DNA of 64,000 nucleotides from Favolaschia claudopus (GCA_037176885.1 JAWWNJ010000179.1:124001-188000), one strand, 5' to 3'; positions 35,897-48,452 are shown, counted from the first letter of the stretch. Notes: generated by a model not told the origin, from the letters alone. A program made the numbers and translations.

Positions 35897-38800
35897 ATGT
35901 CTGGTGTTCGCACCGGCCTGCGTCAGCTCTCAAAGCCTCTCGCTGGCCGTCGTGCCTTTGCGACTGCCAAGGCCTCAACCATCTTCTCTCCCCTCGATAC
36001 TTTCTCCTCTCGCCACATCGGTCCCGATGTTCACGAGGCGTCGACAATGCTGGAGAAGCTGGGCTTCGATTCGATGGACAAGTTCCTAGGCGAGACCGTG
36101 CCCCCTAAAATCCGAGTGTCGCCAGCGTCGGTCGACTCGATACCGGCCTTGAGTGAATCGGAGCTTCATGCCAGGGCTAAGGAGCTCGCTGGCCAGAACA
36201 AGTCATTCAAGAGTTACATTGGAATGGGATACCACTGCGCTGTCGTCCCCCCAGTGATTCTTCGCAACGTCCGTACAATGCAACGTTCTGGAGGACCTGA
36301 CCTCTCATACAGTGCTCTAGGTCATGGAAAACCCGGAATGGTACACCCCATACACCCCATATCAACCAGAGATAGCACAAGGTTGGTATAAGTACTCTAT
36401 GTACACGGGCGCTCATTCACGTCTGACCAGGTCGTCTGGAGTCCCTGGTTAACTATCAGACTATGGTCACATCTCTCACGTCTATGGATATTGCGAATGC
36501 TTCTCTCCTGGACGAAGCAACGGCAGCGGCAGAGGGCATGGTAATGGCGTTCGTATCCACTGCTCAGAAGAAAAGGACTTTCCTCGTCGACCCCGGAGTT
36601 CTTCCACAGACCATCTCCGTCTTACGTACTCGAGCCAAAGGCTTTGGGATCCACATCGTTGTCCGAGACCCGACTGAGGCGCTCTCGGACTCGGCCGTTT
36701 CCTCAGATATCTGCGGTGTGCTCATTCAATATCCGGATGTTGACGGTCGTATTCGCGATTACGGAGAGTTGACCCAGTCTGTGCATTCTCTCGGGGGGCT
36801 TGTCGTCTGCGCTACCGACCTTCTGGCTTTGACGTTGCTGAAGCCACCTGGTGAATGGGGTGCCGACATTGTTCTCGGAAATTCAGCACGATTCGGAGTT
36901 CCAGCTGGATATGGAGGACCGCACGGAGCGTTTTTCGCGGTGAAAGACAAGCTCAAACGGAAAATGCCAGGACGCTTGATTGGCCGAAGTCGAGACTCCA
37001 CCGGCAAACCGGCGTACAGGTTGGCATTGCAAAGTCAGCCCTTTCTTTGATGTCACCGTTCTGTGGACACTAAATGTTCGATTATAACGCAGCACGGGAA
37101 CAACATATTCGGAGGGAAAAGGCTACCAGCAACATATGTACAAGCCAGGCATTGCTCGCCAACATGGCGGCTATGTACGCGGTATACCACGGTCCCATTG
37201 GTTTGAAGCAAATTGCGGACAAAGTCCACGGTTTCACCCAAATTCTTCAGCAATCTGTAGAGGGCTTCGGCTACAAGTCTACAACTGACGCGTTCTTCGA
37301 CACTTTGACTTTCGACGTTACATCTGCCGCTGGAAGCGCCGACACCGTTCACTCTGCTGCTACGGCAGCTGGAATCAATCTTCGTCGTATTGATGATCGC
37401 CGCGTTGGGGTCACTCTGGACGAAAGCGTCACGCCAACCGATCTCGTCGCTCTTATCAACATTTTCGCCTCCGCTGCTTCGGTGGAGCCTGTTTCCCTGT
37501 CCGGCCTATCCGCACCAGAAACTCCTGCGATGCCCACAGCTTTTAAACGAACCTCTGGATACCTCCCACATCCCGTATTCAACAAGCATCACTCGGAGAC
37601 AGAGATGCTGCGTTATATCCACCATCTCGCTTCGAAGGATATTGGGCTTGTTCACTCCATGATCCCGCTTGGAAGCTGCACAATGAAACTCAACAGCACC
37701 TCCAGCATGATCCCGCTTACTTGGCCCGAATTTAGCTCTGTTCACCCCTTTGTACCTGCCGACCAAGTCCAAGGATACCATGCCGTCATCAAGGTATACC
37801 CATCTCCTCGAATCTCTCAGATTTGCTAATCCAGTTCAGGAATTGGAAGAAGATCTGTGCAAAATCACTGGATTCCATTCCGCCTCGCTTCAGCCCAATT
37901 CCGGCGCTGCAGGGGAGTATGCTGGACTATGTGTTATCCGCGCCTACCACGAGTCCCGTGGCGAAGGTCACCGCGACATATGTCTGATTCCTCTGAGTGC
38001 CCATGGAACTAATCCTGCAGTGAGGATGGTTTGTTTCGCACGTCGGTTAGTCAACTCACAAAGCCATAGTCCGCGGTAATGGCTGGCCTCAAAGTCGTAT
38101 CCGTCAAGGTACTGGGCGATGGAAATCTCGATCTGGTTGACCTGAAGACCAAGGCGGAACAGCACAAGGATAAGCTTGCTGCTTTCATGGTGCGAGCTTT
38201 TCGTGAGATATTCAACAAAATCATGGTTAATGCCGTTTGTGTAGATCACCTACCCTTCGACTTTCGGTGTCTTCGAACACGGTGTCCAAGACGCTTGCAA
38301 GATCATCCACGACAACGGTGGACAGGTATACTTGGATGGTGCCAACCTTAATGCCCAAATCGGCGTGACGAACCCAGCGACTTGCGGTGGTGATGTGTGC
38401 CATATGAACCTTCACAAGACTTTCGCTATGTTGGTATTGTTCGTTCTCCAACTTCGATGATTTTTTGAGTTTTCTATTAGTCCTCATGGTGGTGGTGGTC
38501 CTGGTGTTGGGTTAGCATTCACTGAACTAGGTATTATGGCGACTAAATGCTCTCCTAGGCCAATCTGCGTTGCCGAACACTTGTCGCCCTTCCTACCGTC
38601 ACACTTCGCCATCCCTAAAGGCTCCAAAGCCATCGACGCCGTGTCCGCTGCGCCTTTCGGAAGTGCTTCCATCCTGCTCATCTCCTGGGCATATATCAAG
38701 ATGCTTGGAGGCGAAGGCCTGGCAAATTCATCCAAACTTGCGCTTCTCAATGCCAATTACATGGCACATAGACTAAATGGCCACTACACTCTGCGGTACA

Positions 38801-39535
38801 AAAATGAAAAAGGGAAAGTTGCTCATGAACTTTTGATCGATCTTGCCGAGTTCGAGAAACATGGGCTCAAGGTCACTGACTTTGCGAAGCGATTGCAGGT
38901 ATTCGATTTTTAATATTCTTGATTTGCAAGTGCTGAACCCTCCAACTAGGATTACGGTTTCCATCCACCTACATGCTCGTGGCCCATCTCCACCTGTATG
39001 CTAATCGAGCCCACTGAGTCAGAAACCTTGGAGGAAGTTGACAGGTTCAGGAGATGTTTGGTCTGTTGCATCATCATTACTGATTTCGCTGCCAGATTCT
39101 GCGACGCCATGATACAAATTCGCAAGGAGGCTGAGGACATTATCACGGGTAAGCAACCCAAAGACAACAACCTTCTGAAGAATGCCCCGCACCCAATGGC
39201 AGTAATCGCGCTGGCTGAAGAGGACTGGAACCGGTTTGTCTATTCCATTGATACGAGCATACCCTTCCAATTGAACCGAATCGCTGTAGGCCATACTCTC
39301 GCAAGACTGCAGCGTATCCTCTGCCATGGCTCCAGGAAAAGAAATTCTGGCCCACGGTCTCACGCATAGACGACGGTAATGATACATTCTTCACCTGTTA
39401 CAAACTGACTGATGTCTCCCTTCAGCGTATGGAGACCTCAATCTCATCGTGCGTAATCTAGCAGAACCCATCTCTCCCTGGTGCTGACTTGATTTCTAGT
39501 GTGACTGCCCATCCGTAGAAGAATTTGAATCGTAA
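35897..39535 (+). CDS. GCV2: Glycine decarboxylase, P protein of the glycine cleavage system
   Basis: Mitochondrial PLP enzyme that decarboxylates glycine and passes the aminomethyl group to the H protein; the system feeds methylene-THF to folate metabolism. The N-terminus is a mitochondrial presequence ([22 protein letters not shown]). Conserved blocks follow: [120 protein letters not shown]. The C-terminal half has [52 protein letters not shown] with the PLP lysine, and [17 protein letters not shown]. More than ten introns, several near 50 nt. Full length; no break seen. It converges with the PPR gene. Confidence 0.95.
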
Positions 39536-39656
39536 CTCCTGTAGCATTACACCGCACTTGTATCCCTTTAGGGACTCTCTAGACCGCGCCCGCGCTCAAC
39601 CGCCGGCTCGACCGTACATAGCATTAGTTACTTTTATCATAATACATAATACATGG

Positions 39657-41999
39657 TTATGGTGGACGCTGCACATCAGCGGGAGGTCGCTCTATATCTT
39701 CGGGAGACTCGCCATTCTCAGGTTGCGGTTCTGTGCTTGGCAAAGACGCCCAGAGTTCCGGGAGTTCGCGTCGTATCCGTTTTAGTATTGCATAGCTTTG
39801 TGTTTTCGTGTCAGCCAACTTGAGCATGATCATCACGGTGGAGGCATCCGGGTTTACAGGCTGCGCCGCAGTGCCCATGAGCTTGCATATTGTCTCCAGT
39901 GCTTCAGAAAATTGGTTCGTGCGGCACAAGCATTCGACATAGGCATTCCAGTTGTGCAAATTGAGCACATAGTTGTCCGTCATGAGGTCGGCGACGATCT
40001 GCTTTGCGAGCTCATGCTCGTTGGCGTGCCCACACGCGTGGAGGATGACGCTCACGCTCATTGGGCCAAACTTCTCCGAAAAATACAACATCTCCCACAC
40101 GCGGAAGACCTCGGGGAAACTCTGGAGACGCTGATACAACTCCATGAGCTGGTTCCACACGAGACGATCAGGCTGTATCGTCGTGTCGAGTGAAACAAGA
40201 TTGTGGATGTACCGGACCCCGTCAAGCAGATCCTCAGTCATGTTTGCAGGCATGGCCCAGGGGTTCAGGGCTTCGCTGCCTTTGCTACGGCGCCACGCCT
40301 GTCTGCGTTGGTGCGCGATTTCCCCAATTTGCTGGAGCATATCTGTATACACCCTGTCCGTTAATGCGAAACCAGCTCGTCGCATGTCGCCCACGATTTG
40401 GAAGTAGTATTCCAGCAGGTCGGATTGGCCCGAGGTGGGCGATAGGCGACTGAAGGCGCGCAAGACCGTAAGGTATCCAGACTCCGTGAGCTCGCCATGA
40501 GATTTGCGGTAGCGTCTGAAGGCTGTCTCGAGCGTATCTGCGGTGCGCATCTCCAAAACGAGGGATGATGTTTTGATTGCAGCCGTCGCTGGTATACCAC
40601 GCGATTTCATCTCGGACAATAGCGTGTCCGCGATGGGCTGAGCGATTTCGAGGTTGGAAGACACAGCCAGCCCGCGCATTAAGGATGTGTAGATGTCAAT
40701 ATCGGGACCATTGGACTGTGTAGACAGAGCGGGCGAAGTCGTTGAGGAAACCGGAAAGGCTTCATCGAGTTCGGAATACAGGGTAAGGGCAGTATCAAGA
40801 TCCGTGTTATGAATTTCTGCTGGCTTTTTGTCGCCTGAGGTCAAGGACCGGATCAATGGAGCGACGAGCCCTGCAACAACACTAATGCCCGACTTCTTGG
40901 CTGCTTCGTAAACGGCCAATGCTGCTGGCAACTGCCTGACCCGAATATTGTTGTTGACCAGGACCGCATATTCAGAAGCGGTAGCTTTCACTCCCAACAC
41001 CTCTTCCACCCTCAAAAGGTCTTGGACATTTGTGCTGTTGTTGAGAATGGCGCGGAACGTAGTGGAATTGGCTCGGTAGCCTCTGGCTTGGAAGTTGCGG
41101 AACAATGACAGAGACTGTTCCACAGATTGCTGAGAGGCTGCCGCCAGCTGCTTGTGCAACGCATCCATCTGTTGCTCCTCGGGCGTCATGATATCAGGAA
41201 ATTGAGCGGTGTAATTGTTCCGTATATTGTCTGCTCTGACTTGGAAGCCATGCTCGAGGTAGTAATTTACCATCAGGGCAAGGATGGCAGGGTCCGCGGG
41301 GAGGTGAAGGCGCTTCATGTCGGTGATTATCGCTGTGAACGTATCCGCGTTAACAGTGGTTTTGGCGTAGTTGGCGTTGTTGATGATACATCGAATGAGG
41401 ATGGCAAACGTCTCGTTAGTAGGGCGGACGCCTGCGCGAGCTGTTTTCTGGACAGCGACGTCGCGTAGAAGGGTTTGGAACACATGATTCGGGCATCCCT
41501 TCAAGAAGGTATGAAAGTTGTCCAGGGTTGGCTTCACGTCCGGGGTTACTTGGGGAATCTGTAGCAGCCATTGCTGAGCCAGTGGAACATATCCCTGCCT
41601 GAGCATCGCGGCAATTACGACAGAGTGCAAGTCCGGGGTGACTTGGACACCAAAGTATACGGGGAGATGGGAAAACATCGTCCGGATGCACGCTAAGTCT
41701 GGAGGCCGCCCCGAAGTCGCTAAGAGGTCCATAATAGTGATGAGTTGCTCGCGACTGAGTAATGGGGGGAAAGCCGAAGGCGAAGGTTCGCTTTTGATGC
41801 GCTCCAGTTCAGCGATGAACGGGAGGTAATTGCGGCGGACAGCATTTGGCTCGTCGGGATATTTCAGTGGAAGTAGGAAGCGGTCTAGGTTGCTGAACGC
41901 GTGTTCATGAGCTGCGCGAAAGAAGAGACCTGGAGGTAGACGGAGACCCGGGGTGCGCGAAAAATGAGAGACTCGGACCAGGCCAGTACGCAAGGACAT
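39657..41999 (-). CDS. Mitochondrial pentatricopeptide repeat protein
   Basis: One 780-residue exon, unusual in a region of intron-rich genes. The N-terminus is basic and Ser/Arg-rich (MSLRTGLVRVSHFSRTPGLRL), fitting mitochondrial import. The body is helical PPR-type repeats: FAILIRCIINNANYAKTTVNADTFTAIITDMKRLHLPADPAIL; STTFRAILNNSTNVQDLLRV; DIDIYTSLMRGLAVSSNLEIAQPIADTLLSEMKSRGI; VWNQLMELYQRLQSFPEVFRVWEML; VILHACGHANEHELAKQIV; NWNAYVECLCRTNQFSEALETICKL. PPR proteins bind organellar RNA; the target is unknown. The C-terminus is a low-complexity Glu/Pro tail. It shares a 171-bp divergent promoter with the SEC61 gamma gene. Confidence 0.8.
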   Translation of the reverse strand: MSLRTGLVRVSHFSRTPGLRLPPGLFFRAAHEHAFSNLDRFLLPLKYPDEPNAVRRNYLPFIAELERIKSEPSPSAFPPLLSREQLITIMDLLATSGRPPDLACIRTMFSHLPVYFGVQVTPDLHSVVIAAMLRQGYVPLAQQWLLQIPQVTPDVKPTLDNFHTFLKGCPNHVFQTLLRDVAVQKTARAGVRPTNETFAILIRCIINNANYAKTTVNADTFTAIITDMKRLHLPADPAILALMVNYYLEHGFQVRADNIRNNYTAQFPDIMTPEEQQMDALHKQLAAASQQSVEQSLSLFRNFQARGYRANSTTFRAILNNSTNVQDLLRVEEVLGVKATASEYAVLVNNNIRVRQLPAALAVYEAAKKSGISVVAGLVAPLIRSLTSGDKKPAEIHNTDLDTALTLYSELDEAFPVSSTTSPALSTQSNGPDIDIYTSLMRGLAVSSNLEIAQPIADTLLSEMKSRGIPATAAIKTSSLVLEMRTADTLETAFRRYRKSHGELTESGYLTVLRAFSRLSPTSGQSDLLEYYFQIVGDMRRAGFALTDRVYTDMLQQIGEIAHQRRQAWRRSKGSEALNPWAMPANMTEDLLDGVRYIHNLVSLDTTIQPDRLVWNQLMELYQRLQSFPEVFRVWEMLYFSEKFGPMSVSVILHACGHANEHELAKQIVADLMTDNYVLNLHNWNAYVECLCRTNQFSEALETICKLMGTAAQPVNPDASTVMIMLKLADTKTQSYAILKRIRRELPELWASLPSTEPQPENGESPEDIERPPADVQRPP

Positions 42000-42170
42000 T
42001 CATACGCGTACAACACGCTGGAGTATTCGTTCAGAATGGATAGAAGTTGAAACGGGGGAGCGGGCTTACCTCTGGTCAACGTCGGTCGTGAGGGAATTGA
42101 CGAATTATTTGCCTCGGCAATCGGCATCTTGAAGCATTCAGTCACTCTTTCTCTTCCTACCACTTTCACC

Positions 42171-42577
42171 ATGTCCGACAAAGTTCGCGAATTCGTCGAA
42201 ATACCCCAGCAATTCGTTCGTGAAGGAACACAAGTCCGTCCAATACTCTCTCGCTATCCAGCCCCCGAAAGCTAATTGCCCTCCAAGTTTCTGACACGTT
42301 GCACGAAACCTTCAGACAAAGGTCAAATCCTATCCGCACATCTTCATTCCTTCTCATCCCCCTCTAGAGTTCTCTCAGATTTGCAGGGCGGTCGGTGTCG
42401 GCTTCGCCGTAATGGGGTTCATTGGTTATTTTGTCAAGCTCATCCACATCCCCATGTGCGTCGCCTCTATCCTCCTTTACTGCTCCAGCTAATCTTACCA
42501 CAGAAATAACATTCTAGTGTATGTTCTCTCCCCCTCCTATTTATGTGGCTCACACATTCTGCAGTGGAGGGGCATAG
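42171..42577 (+). CDS. SSS1: Sec61 gamma / Sss1, ER translocon subunit
   Basis: Four small exons. [21 protein letters not shown] is spliced to [12 protein letters not shown], then to [29 protein letters not shown] and finally to NNILVGGA with stop at 42575. The last intron (GTATGT...CTGCAG) leaves only a 13-nt coding end. The single tail-anchor helix ([18 protein letters not shown]) and the cytosolic amphipathic helix with CTKPD-like motif are those of the SecE/Sec61 gamma family. The normal length (about 70 residues) is kept. The protein clamps Sec61 alpha in the ER membrane. It converges with COG1. Confidence 0.93.
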
Positions 42578-42750
42578 GTTGGGTTGTTGCATGTACTTTA
42601 AAATGGAATATATTTCCACGGCTCTTGAGCCTAATATGTATGCATGGTCCAGCGAAGCTCACAGAGTGCTCCGTGAGCTTTCAACTCATCCAGCAACTCA
42701 ACTCCGATCTTACCACCCGAAAACAACACGCAACATGCCTCAAATATAAA

Positions 42751-45700
42751 TTAACGTGCAGATTGTCCTACGAGTAGCAAACCAAACCGAGACGACGGCT
42801 TCGCGAGCTCAACCGCTGACTGAAACTGTTGGTCGAGTGCAGGCGAGCCCCATGGCAAAAGCGGGGCAAACTTGTCGACGTGGCCGCTCGGTATGCGCAT
42901 GGGTGATGGGGGTGGAAGCAGCGCCGCAAATAATGTTTGTGTGCGCGCCAAATATTCTGCGGCTCCATCGTTCCATCCGCCGGCCAGTGAATGGTTCCGT
43001 TGTTGCAGCTGAGAATGCATTAAGTCACGGTAGTGCGATGGATTGGAAAGACAAACCTGCTCTTTCCACTGCTCTGCTTTCCGGTCCAAAAGCTGGCACA
43101 GGTCTTCCCATTCAGGAGCGCGGAGATCCGCCAGTCGACGAAGAAGAGCTATATCGCAGAGCGCCTGCGTTCCCGACGGCTTCCACCCCTCTCCGACCCA
43201 CTCATGCACGAAAAGGCGGAGAGCTTTATCAGCTTCGTTGTCGTTGTTGCGGCTCCCGCTGCTACGTGAGAAGCCAAGCTCTTGAACAGCGCTAGATAGG
43301 TTCAGCAAAGACTGCACAAGGTCGGATGAAGGTGTAGATGGTACTGATGCTGAAGGAGGAAAAGTTTCAGTCTTGATTTTGGACGAGGCCTGATGCTGGG
43401 AAACAATTCGTGAGACGGTGTACGTTCTCCATCGGTCGATTATTCGGTCGTGGAGAGCCTTTGTGCTCTTTTTGAAGTCTGTCGAAGAAGTCAACATGAT
43501 TTGAGAGGGAAGAAATCCGGAAACCTGCCTTGTACAACATCGGCACCCCCACCAATGCTGGCGGCAAATGGCGACGACGTGTTGAGTTCATCAGAGACAT
43601 GACCAACGAAGACGAGGCTCTGTATCTTCAATTCTGAGATGAAAATTAGTATGGTTGTGTCGAAGTTACGATAAAGATACCAACCGTCATTCTCACTCTC
43701 CTCCTTCTCGGCAGCAGACAAGGTATCTAGAATGCCAGTGCATAATGCCTCCGCATTCGGTCGGTATTGCTCCGAAAGCTGCGCGGCAACGCTTCTGAAA
43801 ACGAATGATTAGGCCGACGGAACCAGATAGAAAGAAGGCATTGTACTGAGCCTCTTCGTCACCTCCGCCCAACACCACAGCGAGATCTCGTTGCAATGAT
43901 CTAGCGCAGTTTTCAAGAGTAGCTAAAACGCTGTCTAATAGTGACGTCCGCCCGAGTAACTGCCGACGGAGAGAGCTTTTGTATTTTTGAAACGACGAGT
44001 CTGCGGGTCCCAAGCCGGGGAAGACAGGGAGGGGAGGTGCGGTAAACAGGAAATCGATGGGTGATGTATCTGCATTGCGATCAGCGACACGAATGCAAGC
44101 AGTGGTATAACATACCTTTACGGGGAAGTGTTCGTAATGTTGTCGTGGCGGCGGCGAGTTGCAGTTGAAAGGCATCTTCAGCGTCAGACAAAGCCAGCTT
44201 CCATATATCAAGAACCCTTTGTTGAGCGGCGTCCTCAAACGTGGAGTCCAAAGTCTTTATTTCGGCTGGTTTGAGACTAGAATCATCTATCCACTGTCGT
44301 ATTGACGCCCGCAGCGTCCACACCTCCGCAACACTGTGCAGATCCGAAAACCACTTTGAGGTCGCGATTTTCAGACTCTTATTCGAGGTCTCGAACCATT
44401 CATCCAATACGCGGTTGAAATGTGGTTGCTCGATAAGGGATGAGGCAGAGCTCAGATCCACGTACGGCTTGTATGAGCGCAGAGCGGAAGGAAGGAGGAG
44501 GAAGTGCGTAGATGATGGTAGTGTCGCAAGTAAGCTTTGAGTTGTCAGCTGAAGTTCGAGAGGAAGGGACTTGAAATTCGACTCGGAACTTGAAGCGTCA
44601 GACTGGATATATTCCAAGACAGCGCCGATCATGGACTGCTCTGAATCTGTCTTTTCATATATAGTGCGGGAATTCGTCAAGGTCTTGACTAGTCCGTCTA
44701 CTGCCGTTTGGGTGGCTTCTTTAACCTCTCTGACTGAGGTTTTGCGAGGTGTCTTGTCAGGAATGTGTCCGTTGGGGCGTCGTGAAAGCGAAGACGTAAG
44801 TGGTGAGATGGGGGTGTGTTCGGCAGAGCGGGATAGTAGAGTGAGAAGGGTTTTCGACCGTTGATTGAGGTATACCGAAAGTGTTTCTGATAATGGACGC
44901 GAGTCGAGGAGATGAAGCGTAAGGAGAGCTGCACAAGCGTCCTGGTGAGGCAAATCAACTTGCAGTACACGGATAGTCGCGTAAAATATAATACCTCTGC
45001 AGACAAGGTATAATCCCTCAGGAACAACGTTGCTTTGTGAATGATCTGGGAACGGAATTGGGAGACAGCTTCCCATTGGCGCTGTGCCAGAGGAAATTGT
45101 TCCTGTAGAGTGCTGAGTGAACGTATGAAAAATGCATAAGGACCACGCACCAAAACATCCAGACCCTGGGCATTCCAAGCTTCTTCGTCCTGTTCATCAT
45201 CGTCCCTCACCAAAGCACGATGAACCACACGCGCCAACAGAAACAGCCACGCAGCCGTGAAGTATTTTTTGCGTTCTATGAGTCGCCACAAATGTTCCGG
45301 GGCGTCTAAGAGCAGCTTTAGGTGCGCGGACAATAACTGCAAGGTATGCAAGTGTCCATCTATCATTTACGAGTCAGCCATACGCTTTGCAGATGTGTTC
45401 GTAGCGCATACCACCACCCGTATGAGATGACGTCCGTTGGGGCATGGGAGGTTCGTCTTGCGAAAGTATTGCATCCTTAGTTTCTTGAAGTGCCTCGATG
45501 ACACGTTTCGAAGAGCGCGCAATGTCTATAATAGACGTGGAGGCTTGCAACAAATCACGGTATCGCTCCCTGCACTTGCGAATTATTCCAGAAAGCATGT
45601 TTGCTGGCTGCATTACACGCACCCAACCATAAGCCGCAGTTCTTCCTGTTTCGCGTCCGCATCTGTTCTGTTCTCAGTGAGCAGGTGGGATTAGAGTGCT

Positions 45701-45935
45701 GTGCATCTAAGTACCTGAGTCGTTGCTGGACAACCTTTACTTCCGCGACGGTGTGCTTGGTGAATAGCTCGTCTGGGTCCAGTTCAGAAACGTCCGTCGG
45801 CAGTTTTGTGACGGAAAATCGACGCGTCAAGGGAGGCGCCTCAGCGGCAACGGTGGGGGACTGTATGGCTTTGACAGAACCATTGGCTAGCGGTGGGGAC
45901 AGAGACAGGGATAGAACTGAAGGCCGCCTCGACAT
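42751..45935 (-). CDS. COG1: Conserved oligomeric Golgi complex subunit 1
   Basis: Multi-exon gene for the tethering factor subunit Cog1 (retrograde intra-Golgi traffic). The N-terminus after MSRRPSVLSLSLSPP has LDPDELFTKHTVAEVKVVQQRLR and then ERYRDLLQASTSIIDIARSSKRVIEAL, the Vps51/COG1 coiled-coil signature. Next are HLKLLLDAPEHLWRLIERKKYFTAAWLFLLARVVHRAL and FPLAQRQWEAVSQFRSQI. The middle has DACAALLTLHLLDSRPLSETLSVYL and the C-terminal region VGEGWKPSGTQALCDIALLRRLADL, ending with a frame to LLLVGQSAR (stop 42751-42753). About eight introns. Its length is normal for fungal Cog1 as far as can be judged. Confidence 0.87.
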
Positions 45936-46147
45936 ATACCTGCAAAACTAAGTTCTATGGTCGGCGTTTCCGACAGATTGCATTACGTAACCACTTCTCA
46001 TCATATTTCAATGTTACTGTAAAAATTCAAACAAGCAAACGGCTAAAGCTGGCACAAGTTCAGAGTCTACAAGAAATATTTAATGCATTACCAGAGAGGG
46101 AGATGTATATTAGGACAGGTTTTGGAGGTATACAGAACGCCTTTTGA

Positions 46148-47490
46148 TTACCGAGTATTCGCCTCAACTCCAATATCTACTTCACCGACACTTTTTGTTC
46201 GCTCAGCGCGTAATGGAGCAGCTGGTGGCGAGGAAGATGGATCTGATCGCGTGGCGGCAACAGGCGGCGGTACTCGTGGCGCTTTGGGAGGTGAGGTGTT
46301 TTGCGAGTTGCCCGCGGAAGGGGAAGAGGTATTGGCCAGGCGTTGGTCGAGGGCCTTCAAAGCCATCGCTCTGATGAAGACGTTAGTGGAGAGAAGTAGG
46401 GCCCTGGTAAGAGGGTTACCGTCTTCGTTCAGCTTCGGCGCGCGCACTGCCGGGAACTTGACTATAGGCGCCACTTTCGAGGTCGCCGTTGGATGCAGGG
46501 ATGAGATGGAAGCGGTTGGCAAGGGTGTACACGAAGTTCCCAAGCAGGCCAAGCGGATAGCTATACATAAGGTCAGGTTGGGAAAGTTTCTGTATACTGA
46601 TACGTACTGCATGAAAGGAGGGAACCATGAAACCAATGAGAAGGTTTCACTGCGGTCGCCGTACGTGTCGATGCCGCCAACAGAGTCGCCAGTATTCTTC
46701 TTGTAGAAACGAAGATAGATCCAACCAACAAACCAGCCGAATTGGATGATGATCCATGGGCATTGGAACCCAAGAATTGTCATCACGGTTGAAAGCGTCA
46801 GATAGGCCATTGGCAGTGTCTGTCAATATGTTCAGCATGTTTACAGCTTCAGTCTAGCGACTGTAGCAAACCTTCACTCGGGCTTTGAGAACACCAAATA
46901 GCTGAACTTGGTGTTCCGGGATAAGTTGGGTAAAAGCCACGAGAATGGCGATTTGAAGGGCCATTTGACCGTGATACTGCATGCCATAACTGGACCAAAA
47001 GATGAGAAAGAGAAAGAGCGGGAAACGAGGCAAAGAGACGTACAGGAACATATCTGCATTCCTCGTAGCCATAAACTCTATCCAATTGAACCCGAAGGCG
47101 ATGATATTCGAAAAGCCAACAGAGACGGCGATGAATTTGAGAGTTTCGATGCTACCCCATACCCGCTCCAAATATCTAAGGGATGGAGGGACAAACACAA
47201 GGGAAAGAATCAACTGCAGAAACCGATTTGTGTCATCCACAGGTAGAACGCAGATTGCAGTTGCAACTGACCTCCCATATGCTGGTTTCTACTAGCACAG
47301 ACGTGACAAAGGTCCAAGGAAAGAATAGACTCGACCCCGGCACCACCACTAGATATGGAGCGTCCGCTGTCGCCCCAGTCCAGACTAGCCACGCATGAAA
47401 CAAGGAAGTCACTACAGTCGCGGCTGTAAAACCACGCGTCACCGGTGGTATGGAGGCGATGAAAACGAGGGGAGATGGTAAGACCGCCAT
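46148..47490 (-). CDS. TMEM115-like rhomboid-fold Golgi membrane protein (DUF1751)
   Basis: Membrane protein with several hydrophobic segments: FIASIPPVTRGFTAATVVTSLF; SLFFPWTFVTSVLVETSIWEL; ILSLVFVPPSLRYLERVWGS; FIAVSVGFSNIIAFGF; MQYHGQMALQIAILVAFTQLIPEHQVQLFG; MAYLTLSTVMTILGFQCPWIIIQFGWFVGWIYLRFYKK. The block RYLERVWGS and PEHQVQLFG and GWIYLRFYK are hallmarks of the TMEM115 family, which is rhomboid-related but lacks the Ser/His catalytic pair. The C-terminal tail is cytosolic and Pro/Ser-rich. The animal protein acts in Golgi retrograde transport through COG, and COG1 is the next gene upstream on this strand's map. The start at 47490 (MAVLPSPLVF) is the first before the first helix. Confidence 0.82.
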
Positions 47491-47636
47491 TTTCCTGGCC
47501 GACTGAACGTTCGCTGCTCTCGTGGGGTACGCCGACGGAAGAGAGAGTCAAAGCAGGGTGACGAGGGAATAAAGTCGAAGCCGAAGTGAACAGAGGTGAA
47601 CAGGCGTGTGTGACCGAATGTCACGCTTCGGGCTTG

Positions 47637-48195
47637 ATGAGCGACTACGACTTTCGCCCTGGCGGCTCTCTCAAACTCAAGGGCGTCGCTGAGGGCGGGA
47701 TAGTGAAGAAGTGCGTTTCCATCCCTGCCCATTCTACTTGTGCTTGGATGGTCTCATAACATGCCAGGAAAAAGAAAAAGTCGAAGCAGAAGGAGGAGAC
47801 GGAACTAGATCGTGAACGAGTTAAGGAGCTCCGTCGACGCGAAGAGGCGGCCGCTTCGAAGGGCAGCGCACCGGGAAGTGGAAGCAATTCCCCCGCACCG
47901 AGTGGAAGCTCGGACCGGAAGACTGACGCTGAGAGACGGTTCGAGGAGGTGCAGCGAGAACGAGTATGTTGAACGCTTCTGGCGCTTTGTTTTCCTCACA
48001 CTGACACAACGACACGCACTAGCTTGCGCAGAAAGTCGCCAAACTCGCCAACAAGACACACAAAGACCGTGTCAGCGAGTTCAACGCTCATCTCGAGTCT
48101 CTTAGCGAACACCACGATATTCCAAAGGTCAGAATTGTTTTACCTTTGTCGCGCTCAATTTCACCCATTTTTCGTTTCAGGTTGGACCAGGATAA
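47637..48195 (+). CDS. FAM32A-like small basic protein
   Basis: Exons give MSDYDFRPGGSLKLKGVAEGGIVK, then KKKKSKQKEETELDRERVKELRRREEAA, DAERRFEEVQRER, LAQKVAKLANKTHKDRVSEFNAHLESLSEHHDIPK and VGPG. The LKLKGV start, Lys-rich middle and the THK-RV-FN-HL-L-EHYDIPKV ending are the FAM32A pattern. FAM32A is a spliceosomal step-II factor in animals; a nuclear splicing role is inferred. The final exon codes only four residues (stop 48193-48195). The gene is divergent from the TMEM115-like gene (146 bp). Confidence 0.82.
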
Positions 48196-48452
48196 AAGGA
48201 CCAGTACGCTTCTTCGAGTGGTTTGCGAAGGTTGGACATTGTACGCGTCTTGGGTGGATGTTGCACTGTTGAGGTCTTTATATGTTCTTGGGCCATGGAA
48301 TTGAGACCAATGGAACGGTGTTGAATAGAAACTTGTACGCGTCTAATTATTATGTTGTCCACCGAAGCGTGGTGTTGTCTGTTGTTTTGTGAAATCACAC
48401 TTGTTCCTCCTCTTCTTGAAACTCCCATTCACCACCCATTCGGCAGCTGGAA

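Noticed and set aside
39798..41468. Plus-strand open frames opposite the PPR gene
   Set aside because: Shadows of a single long coding exon; no domain and no splice-linked continuation.
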